This document shows positions 1 through 8,165 of a stretch of DNA of 64,000 nt, one piece after another. A model generated the notes under the pieces. That model had not been told where the DNA came from and did not search any database. It worked only from the letters and a program-made list of their open reading frames with translations. The DNA lies in assembly GCF_030499515.1 (NCBI RefSeq), contig NZ_JASTWJ010000001.1, forward strand, positions 9,280,001-9,344,000. Direction: 5' to 3'. The position numbers and the translations under genes are program-made. The stretch is from Streptomyces sp. DT2A-34. GTDB lineage: Bacteria > Actinomycetota > Actinomycetes > Streptomycetales > Streptomycetaceae. Positions within the stretch are counted from its first letter, which is position 1. Each line of letters opens with the position of its first letter.

Positions 1-1
1 C

Positions 2-349
2 GCTTCCGTGGCGGCCGTACGGGGTGCGCGGTTCATGCCGATGGTGCCGCACGGTGCCGCCAAGGGCGGGGTGCCGGCGATGAGCAAGCACCTGTGCGCG
101 GCCGGTGCGCCGCACCGCACCCGCGTCAACACCGTCGCCCCGGGCATGACCCGCACCTCGGCGACCGCCCCCTTCCTCGACGACCCGAACGGCCCGAAGG
201 AGCAGCTGGGGGCGCGGATTCCGGTCGGGCGGGTGGGGGAGCCGGAGGACATCGCCCGGGTCGCGGCCCTCCTGTGCTTCGACGAGGCGGCCTTCGTCAA
301 CGGCGCCAACCTCATGGTCGACGGCGGCGACAGCGCCATGGCGGGCTGA
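2..349 (+). CDS. SDR family oxidoreductase, 5' truncated by window edge
   Basis: This is the C-terminal half of a short-chain dehydrogenase/reductase; the reading frame is open to the window edge, so the true start lies upstream. Visible SDR landmarks are the AAK segment of the active site, NTVAPG after it, and the C-terminal VNGANLMVDGG typical of NAD(P)-dependent SDRs. The active-site motif YxxxK reads HGAAK: the codon at 50-52 is CAC (His) where TAC (Tyr) is expected. Family knowledge says this Tyr is the catalytic acid/base, so the enzyme may be inactive. It is followed after 6 bases by the VOC gene, suggesting one transcript. The substrate cannot be inferred. Confidence 0.85.
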   Translation, partial: ASVAAVRGARFMPMVPHGAAKGGVPAMSKHLCAAGAPHRTRVNTVAPGMTRTSATAPFLDDPNGPKEQLGARIPVGRVGEPEDIARVAALLCFDEAAFVNGANLMVDGGDSAMAG

Positions 350-355
350 GCCGCG

Positions 356-796
356 GTGCGCGTCCGACTGGACCATGTGGGCGTCAACGTACGCGACCTG
401 ACCGCCCAAACCGCCTGGTACCAGGGGGCGTTCGGGCTCCGGACCGTCTTCGAGTTCCGTCTCGAAGGGCCCGGCCCGAGCGGTGTCGTCCTGGAGCATC
501 CGGACGGCTGGCGCCTCGAACTCCTCGCCAGAGCGGGCTCCGCCCCCGGCCTCAGGGCGCCGGACCCGGTGACGGCCGCCCGCACCGAGGGGTACGGGCA
601 CTTCGCGGTCACGACCCCCGAACTCGACCTCGTCCACGAGGCCCTCGTGGCCCTCGTGGCCCTCGTGGCCCACGGGGCCGGCGAGGTCATGAAACCCGGA
701 CCCTCACCGGAGCCAGGCGTCCGAATGGCCTGGGTCGCCGACCCCGGGGGAAATCTCATCGAACTGATAGAGCGCAGCGCCACTGCTTCCCCGTGA
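356..796 (+). CDS. VOC (glyoxalase/bleomycin resistance) family protein
   Basis: A 146-residue protein with the paired beta-alpha-beta-beta-beta folds of the vicinal oxygen chelate superfamily: LDHVGVNVRD at the N-terminus, an ELLA strand in the first half, GHFAV in the middle, and a WVADPGGNLIELIE end. His6, Glu in LELL, His of GHFAV and Glu of IELIE sit where VOC proteins usually bind a divalent metal. The GTG start at 356 follows the SDR stop by 6 bases with no strong Shine-Dalgarno, so coupling to the SDR is likely. A 9-bp unit repeated three times (641-667) encodes ALVALVALV. The substrate is unknown; it could be a dioxygenase, isomerase or resistance protein. Confidence 0.8.
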   Translation: MRVRLDHVGVNVRDLTAQTAWYQGAFGLRTVFEFRLEGPGPSGVVLEHPDGWRLELLARAGSAPGLRAPDPVTAARTEGYGHFAVTTPELDLVHEALVALVALVAHGAGEVMKPGPSPEPGVRMAWVADPGGNLIELIERSATASP

Positions 797-809
797 GATG
801 GAGTACGGA

Positions 810-2323
810 ATGACGAACGCTCTCAAAAGACTCGACAGGGGCACGCTCATAGCCTGCTGTCTGGCTGTTGTCGCCGCGCAGCTGTGTATTACCGTTCCCT
901 CGCCCATCAACGGGGAAATACAGGCCGCTTTCGGAGCTTCCGGTTCCCAGGTCGCCTGGGTCACCTCCGCCTTCATCCTCCCCACGGCCATTCTCGAGCT
1001 CAATTTCGGTGTGCTCGGCGATCTCTTCGGACGTAAACGGCTCCTGGTCCTCGGCGGATTCGTCCTCGCCCTCGGCGAACTCCTGAACGCCACGTCCCAG
1101 AACATCACCATGCTCTGGACCGGCCAGGCCCTCGCGGGGGTTGGTGCCGCCGCGCTCTTCCCCAGCTCGCTCGCGGTGATCGCGGCGGCCACCCCGGACG
1201 AGAAGGACCGCGCCTAGGCCGTCTCGACCTGGGCGCTGAGCATCTCCATCGCCTCGGCCATCGGACCGCTCTCCTCCGGCGTCCTCGCCACGGTCGCCGA
1301 CTTCCGCTGGGCGTTCGTGCCGCCGGTCGTCCTGGGCCTGGTCGTCGGCGTCTCGTCCTGGTTCCTGGTCACCGACTCCAAGGCGCCCGAGGGCCGCACG
1401 CTGGACCGGCCCGGCCAGATCACCATCGCCGTCGGACTGACCGCGCTGCTGTGGGGCGTCATCGAGGGCGGCGAGCGCGGCTGGAGCAGCCCGGCGATCG
1501 CCGGTTCGCTGGCGCTGGCCGCGGTGGCACTCGTCGGGTTCGTCGTCGCCGAACTGCGCTCCGAGTCGCCGATGTTCAACCTGGATCTGCTGAGGATCCC
1601 GTCGTTCGCGGCGGCCGCCGTGGTCGCGCTGGTCGGCATGTTCGGCTTCATCGGCACCGCCTACTGCGTCTCGATCCGCCTCGGCGCGGTGATGCACCTC
1701 AGCGCGCTACGGGCCGGCATGCCCTTCGTGATCCTTCAGCTGATCCCGCTCCTGCTCGCGCCCGTGCTCAGCAAGATGCTCACCCGTGTGGACGCCCGCT
1801 GGCTGCTCACCGGCGGTCTGCTGCCCATGGCCGCGGGCCAGTTCTGGATCGCCGCGCTCCCCATCACCACCCCCTCCCTGACCGCCTTCATCGGCCCGGT
1901 GCTGCTGCTCGGCATCGACTTCATCTGCGTCGTCTCCTCCCTCACCTCCGCCGTTGTGAACGCCGTACCGATCCGGATGACCGGCATGGCCAGCGGTGCC
2001 ACCAGCCTGGTGCGCGAGTTCGGCCAGGCACTCGGGCCGGTGTCATCAGCACCCTCGCGATGAGCGCCGCGTCCGGTGTGCTCGTGGGCAAGCTGAGCGG
2101 CGCCGACGCGGGCATGGAGGCGGCGGGACACCTCGCCGTCGTCAACGCCGGCAGCGACAGCGCCCGCGCGGCCGCCCAGTCGGCGCTCGGCCACGGCATG
2201 GCCGTCGGCGTGGTGATCTGCGGCTGCGCCTCGCTCCTCGGCGCCGTGGTCACCCCGCTGCTGGTGCGCAAGAACACCACCCGCGAGACGGCACCGGTCG
2301 AGGCACAGACCGCTGCCGTCTAG
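810..2323 (+). pseudogene. MFS drug transporter (14-TM type), stop codon plus frameshift
   Basis: Three pieces read together as one EmrB/QacA-like efflux transporter. Residues from 810 give TM1, the GDLFGRKR loop and TM3-4; an in-frame TAG at 1215-1217 then interrupts. The same frame continues at 1218 with STWALSISIASAIGP and further membrane helices to about 2040, where one base appears to be lost; the last helices (VISTLAMSAASG onward) run in another frame to the stop at 2323. ATG 810 was chosen over ATG 798 because GGAG lies 6-10 bases before it. Two independent lesions argue for a true pseudogene, although sequencing error cannot be excluded. It would have been an inner-membrane proton antiporter. 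Confidence 0.85.
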
Positions 2324-2348
2324 GGTCCACCACCTTTCGTGGCCGACA

Positions 2349-2371
2349 GGCCGGGGTCCCGCGCCCCGGCC
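2349..2371 (+). terminator. hairpin terminator after MFS pseudogene
   Basis: A perfect 8-bp inverted repeat (GGCCGGGG at 2349-2356, CCCCGGCC at 2364-2371) encloses a 7-base loop and is followed by TTT. It sits 25 bases after the MFS stop and fits an intrinsic terminator. Confidence 0.75.
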
Positions 2372-2395
2372 TTTCCCTGTCCCCCGGGCCCGGTC

Positions 2396-2906
2396 AATGT
2401 CGACGGCAGGATGATGAACATCGGCGTGTACACCGAGCCCACCGACGAGCCGGCGAAGGGCTCCGCCTTCGACATCACCGCGGTCCACACCGCCGACTCG
2501 GCCGCCACCTTCACCTCCATCGAGCTGAAGGGCGACTTCTACAACGGCATGGGCGCCGGCAAGAACAGGGTCCTCACCTTCGAGGACGCCACGGTGGAGG
2601 GGGTGATCTCGGCATCGAAGGCCGTACACCGCGTGTCCACGATCGACGCCTCCAACTTCCACGAGCTCGGCATCGTGACCAACACCGCGCGGGCCGCCGT
2701 CAACAACGGCGCGATCGTGGCGCTGAACAGCGGCTCCACCTGGACGGTCACCGGCACCTCGTACCTGACCGGGCTCACCCTCGCCGCCGACGCGTCCGTC
2801 CGGGCCCCGCGCGGCAAGAACGTGACCCCTGACCGTCGACAGCACCGAGAAGCCGCTCACACCCGGCGCGACCTACACCGGTGCCCTTGTGCTCACGGTG
2901 GTCTGA
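2396..2906 (+). pseudogene. C-terminal remnant of a right-handed beta-helix protein
   Basis: The segment reads as short hydrophobic beta-strand rungs with repeated Asn, Ser and Thr turns (for example VSTIDASNFHELGIVTNT and NNGAIVALNSGSTWTVTG), as in pectate-lyase-like parallel beta-helix proteins. No start codon or signal peptide is present; the readable frame begins right after the upstream terminator, so the N-terminal part is gone. After GKNVT (about 2827) the frame shifts by one base; the other frame gives LTVDSTEKPLTPG and ends at TGA 2904-2906. It is a doubly damaged fragment, probably of a secreted wall or polysaccharide protein. Confidence 0.6.
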
Positions 2907-2969
2907 CGGTGTGCTCATGGCGCGGCGTGTGCGCGACGGGCGACTGAAGGGGCGTTTTACGGTGGCTCG

Positions 2970-3569
2970 ATGCAACCTGTCCCAAGATGGGCCTTGCTTT
3001 CGTCGGGCTGTGCGCCGGTCGTGCTGATCGGGGGATGGACCATCGCGGCGCTGCTCGAAGGACCCGCCTACGACCCCGCCACGCAGACGATCAGCGTCCT
3101 CGCGGCCTACGGCGCCGCGGGATTCTGGGTGATGACCGGGGCGCTGGCCGCCCTGGGTGTCTGTCACCTGCTCACCGCCTGGGGGCTGCGCCCGGCCGCA
3201 CTCCCCGGGCGGGTGGCGCTGGGCGCCGGAGGGGTGACGGCGTGCGTGGTGGCTCTGCTCCCACCGCCGAGCAGCGGCGGCTCGCTGCGCCACGGCTCGG
3301 TCGCCGCGGTCGGCTTCACCCTGCTGGCGGTGTGGCCGGTGCTGGCCGCCGATCGCCGTGGCGTCGCACCGTGGGGACTCAGGCCCGGGCCCTCGCTCAC
3401 GGCGACCGCGGTGATGCTTGTCAGCGCGGCCTGGTTCATGATCGAGATGCATCAGGGCGGTGCCGATGGTGTCGCGGAACGCCTTGTGACAGCCCTTCAG
3501 GCCTTGTGGCCCTTCGTGGTCGTAGCCTCCTGTCTCCGCCACCCTCGGCCCGCGGGCCCCTCGCGTTGA
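2970..3569 (+). CDS. DUF998 family membrane protein
   Basis: A 199-residue protein with about six hydrophobic segments, starting with a CAPVVLIGGWTIAALLEG helix and the DPATQTISVLAAYGA segment typical of DUF998 proteins. A stretch near the middle (LLPPPSSGGSLRHG) and late residues MIEMHQGGADGVAERL match the family pattern of conserved His and acidic residues between helices. The ATG at 2970 has only a weak upstream purine stretch. The function of DUF998 is not established. It stands between a beta-helix remnant and copper-related remnants and has no evident partner. Confidence 0.8.
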   Translation: MQPVPRWALLSSGCAPVVLIGGWTIAALLEGPAYDPATQTISVLAAYGAAGFWVMTGALAALGVCHLLTAWGLRPAALPGRVALGAGGVTACVVALLPPPSSGGSLRHGSVAAVGFTLLAVWPVLAADRRGVAPWGLRPGPSLTATAVMLVSAAWFMIEMHQGGADGVAERLVTALQALWPFVVVASCLRHPRPAGPSR

Positions 3570-3587
3570 GCGAGGTCGAGGCGGAGG

Positions 3588-3965
3588 GTGCCGAGTACGT
3601 CGTGGAACTGGAGGACGGCGGCCGGCTGCGGGTTTCTGGTGCTGCTCGCCTTGATCTTCACGGTGTCGTACGCCGTCGGAGCCGCCACCGGTCCCGTCGT
3701 GCCCGGCATGCACCGCTCCGGAACGGGCGGTGACGGGGGGCGCGGACATGGGGGACACAGGTGGCGCAGGGACATGGACATGCGGCACGGCAGAACCGGC
3801 ACTCCCGATGATGAAGAAGCTCGTCAGGCTGTCTTACTGGGCGTGGTGGTGTCCTTCTCCTGGGCCGCGTACGCCCTGTTCTTTCGGCGGCGCGGGGGCG
3901 GCCCGGATGCGGATGCCGTTCAGCCTGCTGACCTCCGCCGCGGACGCCCGCGGCGGAGCCGCTGA
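3588..3965 (+). CDS. doubtful small two-helix membrane protein with His-rich loop
   Basis: An open frame of 125 residues holds two hydrophobic helices (FLVLLALIFTVSYAVGAATG and AVLLGVVVSFSWAAYALFF) joined by a His/Gly/Met-containing loop. The YAVGAATGP segment followed by a His/Met-rich tract resembles small membrane proteins found in Streptomyces copper loci, as I recall them. The N-terminal 20 residues look like out-of-frame noise, because the +2 frame there reads a plausible acidic strand (EVEAEGAEYVVELEDGG), so a frameshift near 3620 is likely. Treat it as a damaged gene or a chance fusion; the metal link rests mostly on the neighbours. Confidence 0.3.
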   Translation: MPSTSWNWRTAAGCGFLVLLALIFTVSYAVGAATGPVVPGMHRSGTGGDGGRGHGGHRWRRDMDMRHGRTGTPDDEEARQAVLLGVVVSFSWAAYALFFRRRGGGPDADAVQPADLRRGRPRRSR

Positions 3966-4009
3966 TGGACGGCGGCCGTCGGCGGCCTGGATGTGACGCT
4001 GCGCGCTGA

Positions 4010-4120
4010 GCCGGGGTGGCAGACGGGACGGGCACGTGTGTGCCGTTCGCGCTCCACTTCGAGCGCGGTGGGCGGATCGAGGTGCAGGCGGTTGTGGTCC
4101 GCCCCGGCGAGGACGAGTGA
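4010..4120 (+). pseudogene. C-terminal remnant of a copper chaperone (PCuAC-like)
   Basis: One frame ending at TGA 4118-4120 reads GTCVPFALHFERGGRIEVQA plus VVVRPGEDE, which resembles the last beta-strands of PCuAC (DUF461) periplasmic copper chaperones. An upstream stop at 4007 in the same frame and no start codon show that only the 3' end survives. Together with the Met/His-rich protein that follows, it suggests that this stretch was once a copper-handling locus. The assignment rests on short similarity recalled from the family and is tentative. Confidence 0.4.
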
Positions 4121-4265
4121 GGGCAGCCCCACACCTCTACTTGTCGGCCGGCTTGCACACCCAGTTCCCTCTTGCTGATGTGTCCTGTATCACTCTGCTG
4201 GGCTTGAGTGCGGGACGGGGGTGTTGTGCGTACCCACCCGTGAGGAGTGGGCCCCGGATGCGAGG

Positions 4266-4982
4266 ATGAGGGCCGTCATGACTGCTGGGTGGGGTGTGCG
4301 CACGATACGGGCCGCGGTGTTCGCGTCCGTCTGTGTGCTGCTCGCTGCCCTCGGCCACGTACTGATGTCGGGCGCGACCGTGCCCTGGTGGACGCTGGCG
4401 GCCGGTGCCGTCCTCACGGGCGGCGCGGGCTGGTGCCTGGCAGGCCGGGAGCGTGGGCTCCCGCTGGTCGTATCCGTCGTGGTCGTCGCCCAGGGCGGGC
4501 TGCACGCGGCGTTCGAGTTCGCACAGTCCTCCACCGCTGCCGTGCACGACATGGGCTCCATGTCCGTGGGCGCGGGCTCCATGGATCCCATGTCCATGGA
4601 TTCCATGGCCCCTATGTCCATGGGGCACATGGGTGTGAGCCACATGAGTCACACGGGCATGGACCACATGGGCGTCGACCACATGGCCATGGGCCACAGC
4701 ATGGCGGGCACGTGGTCGTTCGGTATGTTCGCCGCCCACACTCTCGCCGCGCTGCTGTGCGGTCTGTGGCTGGGGCACGGCGAGCGTGCCGCGTTCCGCA
4801 TTCTGCGGGCCGTCGCCGGATGGCTGGCCGCCCCGCTGCGGCTGTCGCTCGCCCTGCCCGTACCACCGCCCCGCCCGCGACTCAGGCCGCGTCGCGGCCG
4901 TTCCGACCGGGCGCCGCGGCTGCTTCCGCTCGTCCACACGATCACTTCTCGGGGGCCTCCGGCGGGGATCGCTGTCGTCTGA
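4266..4982 (+). CDS. Met/His-rich four-helix membrane protein, probable copper handling
   Basis: Three hydrophobic helices occupy roughly the first 85 residues, followed by a loop with 15 Met and 7 His in about 52 residues (motifs such as GHMGV, SHMSH, DHMGVDHM), then a fourth helix and an Arg/Pro-rich cytoplasmic tail. Met/His clusters of this kind bind Cu(I) in CopB-, PcoA- and Ctr-type proteins, so copper binding outside the membrane is a reasonable inference. Possible starts are ATG 4266 and ATG 4278; the latter has GAGG at good spacing, while GTG 4221 has weaker support. Neighbours are a PCuAC-like remnant upstream and an ECF sigma factor downstream. No enzymatic domain is visible. Confidence 0.7.
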   Translation: MRAVMTAGWGVRTIRAAVFASVCVLLAALGHVLMSGATVPWWTLAAGAVLTGGAGWCLAGRERGLPLVVSVVVVAQGGLHAAFEFAQSSTAAVHDMGSMSVGAGSMDPMSMDSMAPMSMGHMGVSHMSHTGMDHMGVDHMAMGHSMAGTWSFGMFAAHTLAALLCGLWLGHGERAAFRILRAVAGWLAAPLRLSLALPVPPPRPRLRPRRGRSDRAPRLLPLVHTITSRGPPAGIAVV

Positions 4983-5246
4983 GACAGCCGGTTCGCCGAG
5001 GCCGTACGGACACGGACGTCGACTCGTCGTCGACGGCCGTACCGGTGTCGCGTGTAGACACCGACCGTGCCTCGGGCCCCGGCCGTACCCGCCGTACGGC
5101 CGAATCCCTTGCATCCCCGGACACCTCCGGTACGGCGTGCCCGCACACGTCGCGCACGCGTCGCGCACACGTGACCCTGTGCCCGGCGGCGACGCCGCAG
5201 TGTGCCCGCCGCCGTTCCGGAGTCCGGACTACCGAGAAGGACTCAG

Positions 5247-5927
5247 GTGATCACTCCTGCCCTGCCTTCCTCACGCGCGAGCCGCGTGAGTCGCACGAAG
5301 GCGGACAACACCTCCAAAACGGCCTCCTGTGACGAGTCCACGACCGCGTGGGCGCTGGCCGCCCGCGGCGGTGACCCGGACGCCACCGACCGTTTCGTGC
5401 GCTCACTGCACCGCGACGTCGTGCGGTATGTGGCGTACCTTTCCGCCGATCCGCAGGCCGCCGACGATCTCGCGCAGGACACGTTCCTGCGGGCGCTCGG
5501 CAGCCTGCACCGGTTCGAGGGCCGCTCCTCGGCGCGCGCGTGGCTGCTGTCCATCGCGCGCCGCGCCGTGATCGACAGTCGTCGGTACGCCGCCGCCCGG
5601 CCCCGGCTGAGCGATTCCGACGACTGGACGCTGCTGGCGGAACGCGCCCAGCCGACCGGCCTGCCCGGCTTCGACGACGGCATCGCGCTGCTCGACCTGC
5701 TGGACGCGCTGCCCGACGAGCGTCGCGAGGCGTTCGTCCTGACCCAGCTGGTGGGACTGCCCTACGCGGAGGCGGCCGAGATGAGCGACTGCCCCGTCGG
5801 AACGGTCCGCTCGCGCGTCGCCCGCGCCCGGGCGACCCTCGTCGAACTGCTGACCGAGGCGGAGGCCGGGGGCGCGGCCGACGCCGCGGCCGTGACCGTG
5901 GCTGAACCGGCGGCCGCGGCCGCCTGA
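5247..5927 (+). CDS. ECF-type RNA polymerase sigma factor
   Basis: A 226-residue sigma-70 family protein. Region 2 shows DATDRFVRSLHRDVVRYVAYL and the DDLAQDTFLRAL core-binding motif; region 4 shows ALPDERREAFVLTQLVGLPY followed by a helix-turn-helix ending GTVRSRVARARATL. There is no region 3, as expected for ECF factors. The GTG at 5247 is chosen because GAAGGA lies 7 bases upstream; an upstream in-frame ATG at 5202 lacks such a site. No anti-sigma gene adjoins it. The Met/His-rich membrane protein upstream could be a sensor or a target, so control of metal stress genes is a guess. A strong hairpin follows the stop. Confidence 0.9.
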   Translation: MITPALPSSRASRVSRTKADNTSKTASCDESTTAWALAARGGDPDATDRFVRSLHRDVVRYVAYLSADPQAADDLAQDTFLRALGSLHRFEGRSSARAWLLSIARRAVIDSRRYAAARPRLSDSDDWTLLAERAQPTGLPGFDDGIALLDLLDALPDERREAFVLTQLVGLPYAEAAEMSDCPVGTVRSRVARARATLVELLTEAEAGGAADAAAVTVAEPAAAAA

Positions 5928-5934
5928 CGGGCAC

Positions 5935-5972
5935 GCCGGTGTCGGTTCCCCCTGCCGGGAACCGACACCGGC
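5935..5972 (+). terminator. strong hairpin after the ECF sigma gene
   Basis: A perfect 16-bp inverted repeat (5935-5950 with 5957-5972) and a 6-base loop lie 7 bases after the sigma stop codon. There is no U-tract, which is common for Streptomyces terminators. Confidence 0.85.
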
Positions 5973-6040
5973 CTCGCCCCGACTACTGGAACGGGCGGCG
6001 GAGATCCGCCCCTGCATCCAGTGGATCGTGGGGAGTTTCG

Positions 6041-6602
6041 ATGCGTTCTCGTGTGCGGCGGGGTACGACGGCGGCCGTACGCGGTGGCCTGCTGGCGGCG
6101 GGCTGCGGCAGCGGGGACGGCGGGGGCAGTGGGGAGGCGAGCTCCGCGGCTGGCAACGGCGACTCAAACGCCTACCCGGTCACCGTCACCGACTGCACGG
6201 GCGCCAGGACCACCTTCACCGACGCCCCGAAGCACATCGTCACCAGCAACGCCTCCAGCCTGCAACTGCTGCTCCGCCTCGGCGCCGGGGACAAGGTGAT
6301 CGGCACCGGCTTCCGGCCCGGCAAAGGCACCCTGCCGGGGGCTCGACGCGCGGGCACAGCAGGTCAAGGTGCTCGGCGAGACCGTGATCCCCAAGGCGAG
6401 ACTCCTCGGCTCCGGCGCCGACCTGTACATCGACACCTTCGCCTCGATGAACATGGGCGCATGTATGCGGGACGCGCCGACCGAGGAGGAGTTCAAGGCG
6501 GCCGGCATCATGCACACCTTCCTGAAGCCCACGGCCTGCGCCGCCACGAGCAAGAGCCCGGTCACCGACCTGTCCGCCGTCCATGACGAGAGCGGGAGTT
6601 GA
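6041..6602 (+). pseudogene. metal-chelate ABC binding lipoprotein, frameshifted and truncated
   Basis: The start ATG 6041 follows GGGGAG at good spacing and opens a lipoprotein signal with lipobox LAAGC. The first frame reads the BtuF/FeuA-like beginning (VTVTDCTGARTTF, KHIVTSNASSLQLL). Near 6335 the frame shifts by one base, and the second frame carries on with VKVLGETVIPKARLLG and ADLYIDTFASMNMGACM. The C-terminal lobe is missing: the gene ends at 6602 and runs straight into the ATPase gene, with no permease gene between. So a deletion removed the end of this gene and the permease. The intact paralogous system is at 8166-11016 on the other strand. Confidence 0.85.
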
Positions 6603-6624
6603 GGATCTGGGGGAGGAGCGGACG

Positions 6625-7449
6625 TTGAGCATCGACATCGAGGACCTGCACATCGCCTACGCCGGCCGTACCGTCATCGCCGGCGCGCATCTCCTCGCGA
6701 CCGAGGGTGAGATCACCGGCCTCGTCGGCCGGAACGGCAGCGGCAAGTCCACGCTCCTGCGCACCGTCTACCGGCACCTGAAGCCGGCCACGGGACGGGT
6801 CCCGCAGTCCGGCATCGACCTGCGCCGGCTGAGTGCCGCCGAGGCGGCCCGGCATGTCGCGGCTCTCCCGCAGGAGCGGGGCGGCGACTTCGAGCTGATG
6901 GAGCGGCACACCGGACGCCGCTTCACCGAACTCTCCGGTGGCGAACGCCAACGCGTCCTGCCGGCCCGCGCCTCCGCCCAGCAGCCGGACGTGCTGGCCC
7001 TGGACGAGCACACCAACCACCTCGACATCCGCCATCAGGTCGAACTGCTCGCCCTGCTCCGGGCACTGCGCCGCACACCCTTGGTGTCACTGCACGACCT
7101 CAACGCCGCCGCCTCCGTCTGCGACCGGCCGCACGTTCTGCACGACGGTCAGGTGGTCGCCTCGCGCCCGCCCCGGGAGTTGCTGCAACCCGCCCTGTCG
7201 GCCGAGGTGTTCGGCGTACGGGCGACGGTGGCGGACCATCCGCTGGCCGGAGCCCCACTGATCGCCTTCGCCCACCGCCCACCGCCCACCGCCCACCGAC
7301 CACCGAGCGCCGGCAGACGGCCCGGACGTGCAGGACGGGCCCGACGCGCAAGCGGGCATGGACGGGCCGGTGGAGCCGGCCAGTACGGGTATCCCTATGT
7401 CGGCCCCGAGCGGTGTCTTGGGGGCTGGTCCCGGGCGTCACACCGGTGA
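6625..7449 (+). pseudogene. FecE/BtuD-like ABC ATPase with internal deletion
   Basis: TTG 6625 follows GGGAGGAG by 7 bases and begins SIDIEDLHIAYAGRTVI. Walker A (GRNGSGKST), the Q-loop (LPQE) and the signature (LSGGERQR) are present. Compared with the intact paralog at 9155-9940, about 35 residues are missing between the Q-loop and the signature, where the helical domain should be. Walker B reads LALDEH instead of the usual LVLDEP, and LPARASAQQ replaces LLARALAQQ. The natural end is blurred by a 7-bp unit repeated four times (7271-7298), after which the frame runs on as low-complexity sequence. I judge the protein non-functional. Confidence 0.8.
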
Positions 7450-7480
7450 GCGCCCACGATCGCGAAAGGCTGTGGGAACT

Positions 7481-7705
7481 ATGAGCGAGATCGAAGGCAT
7501 GAACGGCCTGGCCCCGGTGGCGACCTTCTGCGGCGACTGCGACTGCGGCTGTCCGCAACTGTTCGTCGACCCCGCCGCCCCGGCCGAGCGTCGGGTGATC
7601 CTCACGGACGACTTCGGGCAGCGCGTGCAGATGAGCGCCGATCAGTTCTCGTCACTGGTCGCGGACGCCAAGTCCGGCAAGCTGGACGGCATCACCACGG
7701 CCTGA
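7481..7705 (+). CDS. small Cys-rich protein (CxxCxCxC motif)
   Basis: A 74-residue protein from ATG 7481. Residues about 17-24 form FCGDCDCGCPQLF, with four cysteines in eight residues; the rest has a short beta segment (RVILTDDFGQRV) and a final helix (MSADQFSSLVADAKSGKLD). That second half resembles the C-terminal pattern of DUF397 proteins. The cluster could bind a metal or Fe-S centre, or the gene could encode a peptide that is modified; nothing decides between these. It follows the broken metal-chelate ABC genes and precedes an MFS remnant, so it may have been part of that uptake operon. The frame itself is intact, unlike its neighbours. Confidence 0.7.
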   Translation: MSEIEGMNGLAPVATFCGDCDCGCPQLFVDPAAPAERRVILTDDFGQRVQMSADQFSSLVADAKSGKLDGITTA

Positions 7706-7831
7706 CGCCGTACCGGAGCACCGACTCCGAGTCGATCAACTCTTCGACCACGCCCGGGAACTCAGCCCCCAGCGCCCCCGACCTGGAACGAGGCTGCTGT
7801 CCGGCAGCCGACCATCCGAGGGGGCGCGAGA

Positions 7832-7930
7832 GTGACGGACGGCTGGGTTCTCGTGGCCGTGGCGGGCGCGCTGTCGTTCGTGGCGATCCTCGACATGAGC
7901 ACCGTGAACGTGGCACCCGCCAACGAGTGC
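7832..7930 (+). pseudogene. N-terminal remnant of an MFS transporter
   Basis: GTG 7832 opens DGWVLVAVAGALSFVAILD followed by MSTVNVA, a typical first membrane helix of a DHA2-type MFS transporter. The sequence stops matching just where the LP of the usual VALP motif should come, and the next helices are absent. Only about 30 residues of the transporter remain. Confidence 0.6.
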
Positions 7931-8154
7931 ACCGGCGACATCCCGCGCACCGGCCACGACGCTCGTACTGGACCCACCTGCACCGCCTCTCCGTCTTCGA
8001 CCTGCGTGACGTCCTCGGCGACCTCCCCCACGACGCCAAACGCGCCCACGTCCACCACGTCCACCACGGCACCACGGCACCACGGCACGTGGACTCTGAC
8101 GCCCTCGGCCGCCTCATCCGCCGCGACGGCGGACCGAGCCACTTCGAGCGGTGA
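7931..8154 (+). other. unidentified gene fragment after the MFS remnant
   Basis: From about 7966 to the TGA ending at 8154 one frame looks protein-like (SYWTHLHRLSVFDLRDVLGD, then a His-rich stretch and ALGRLIRRDGGPSHFER). It has no start of its own and I do not recognise it. It is probably the 3' end of another gene joined to the MFS remnant by a deletion. It ends 11 bases before the convergent binding-protein gene. Confidence 0.35.
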
Positions 8155-8165
8155 CGTCCCGGCGA

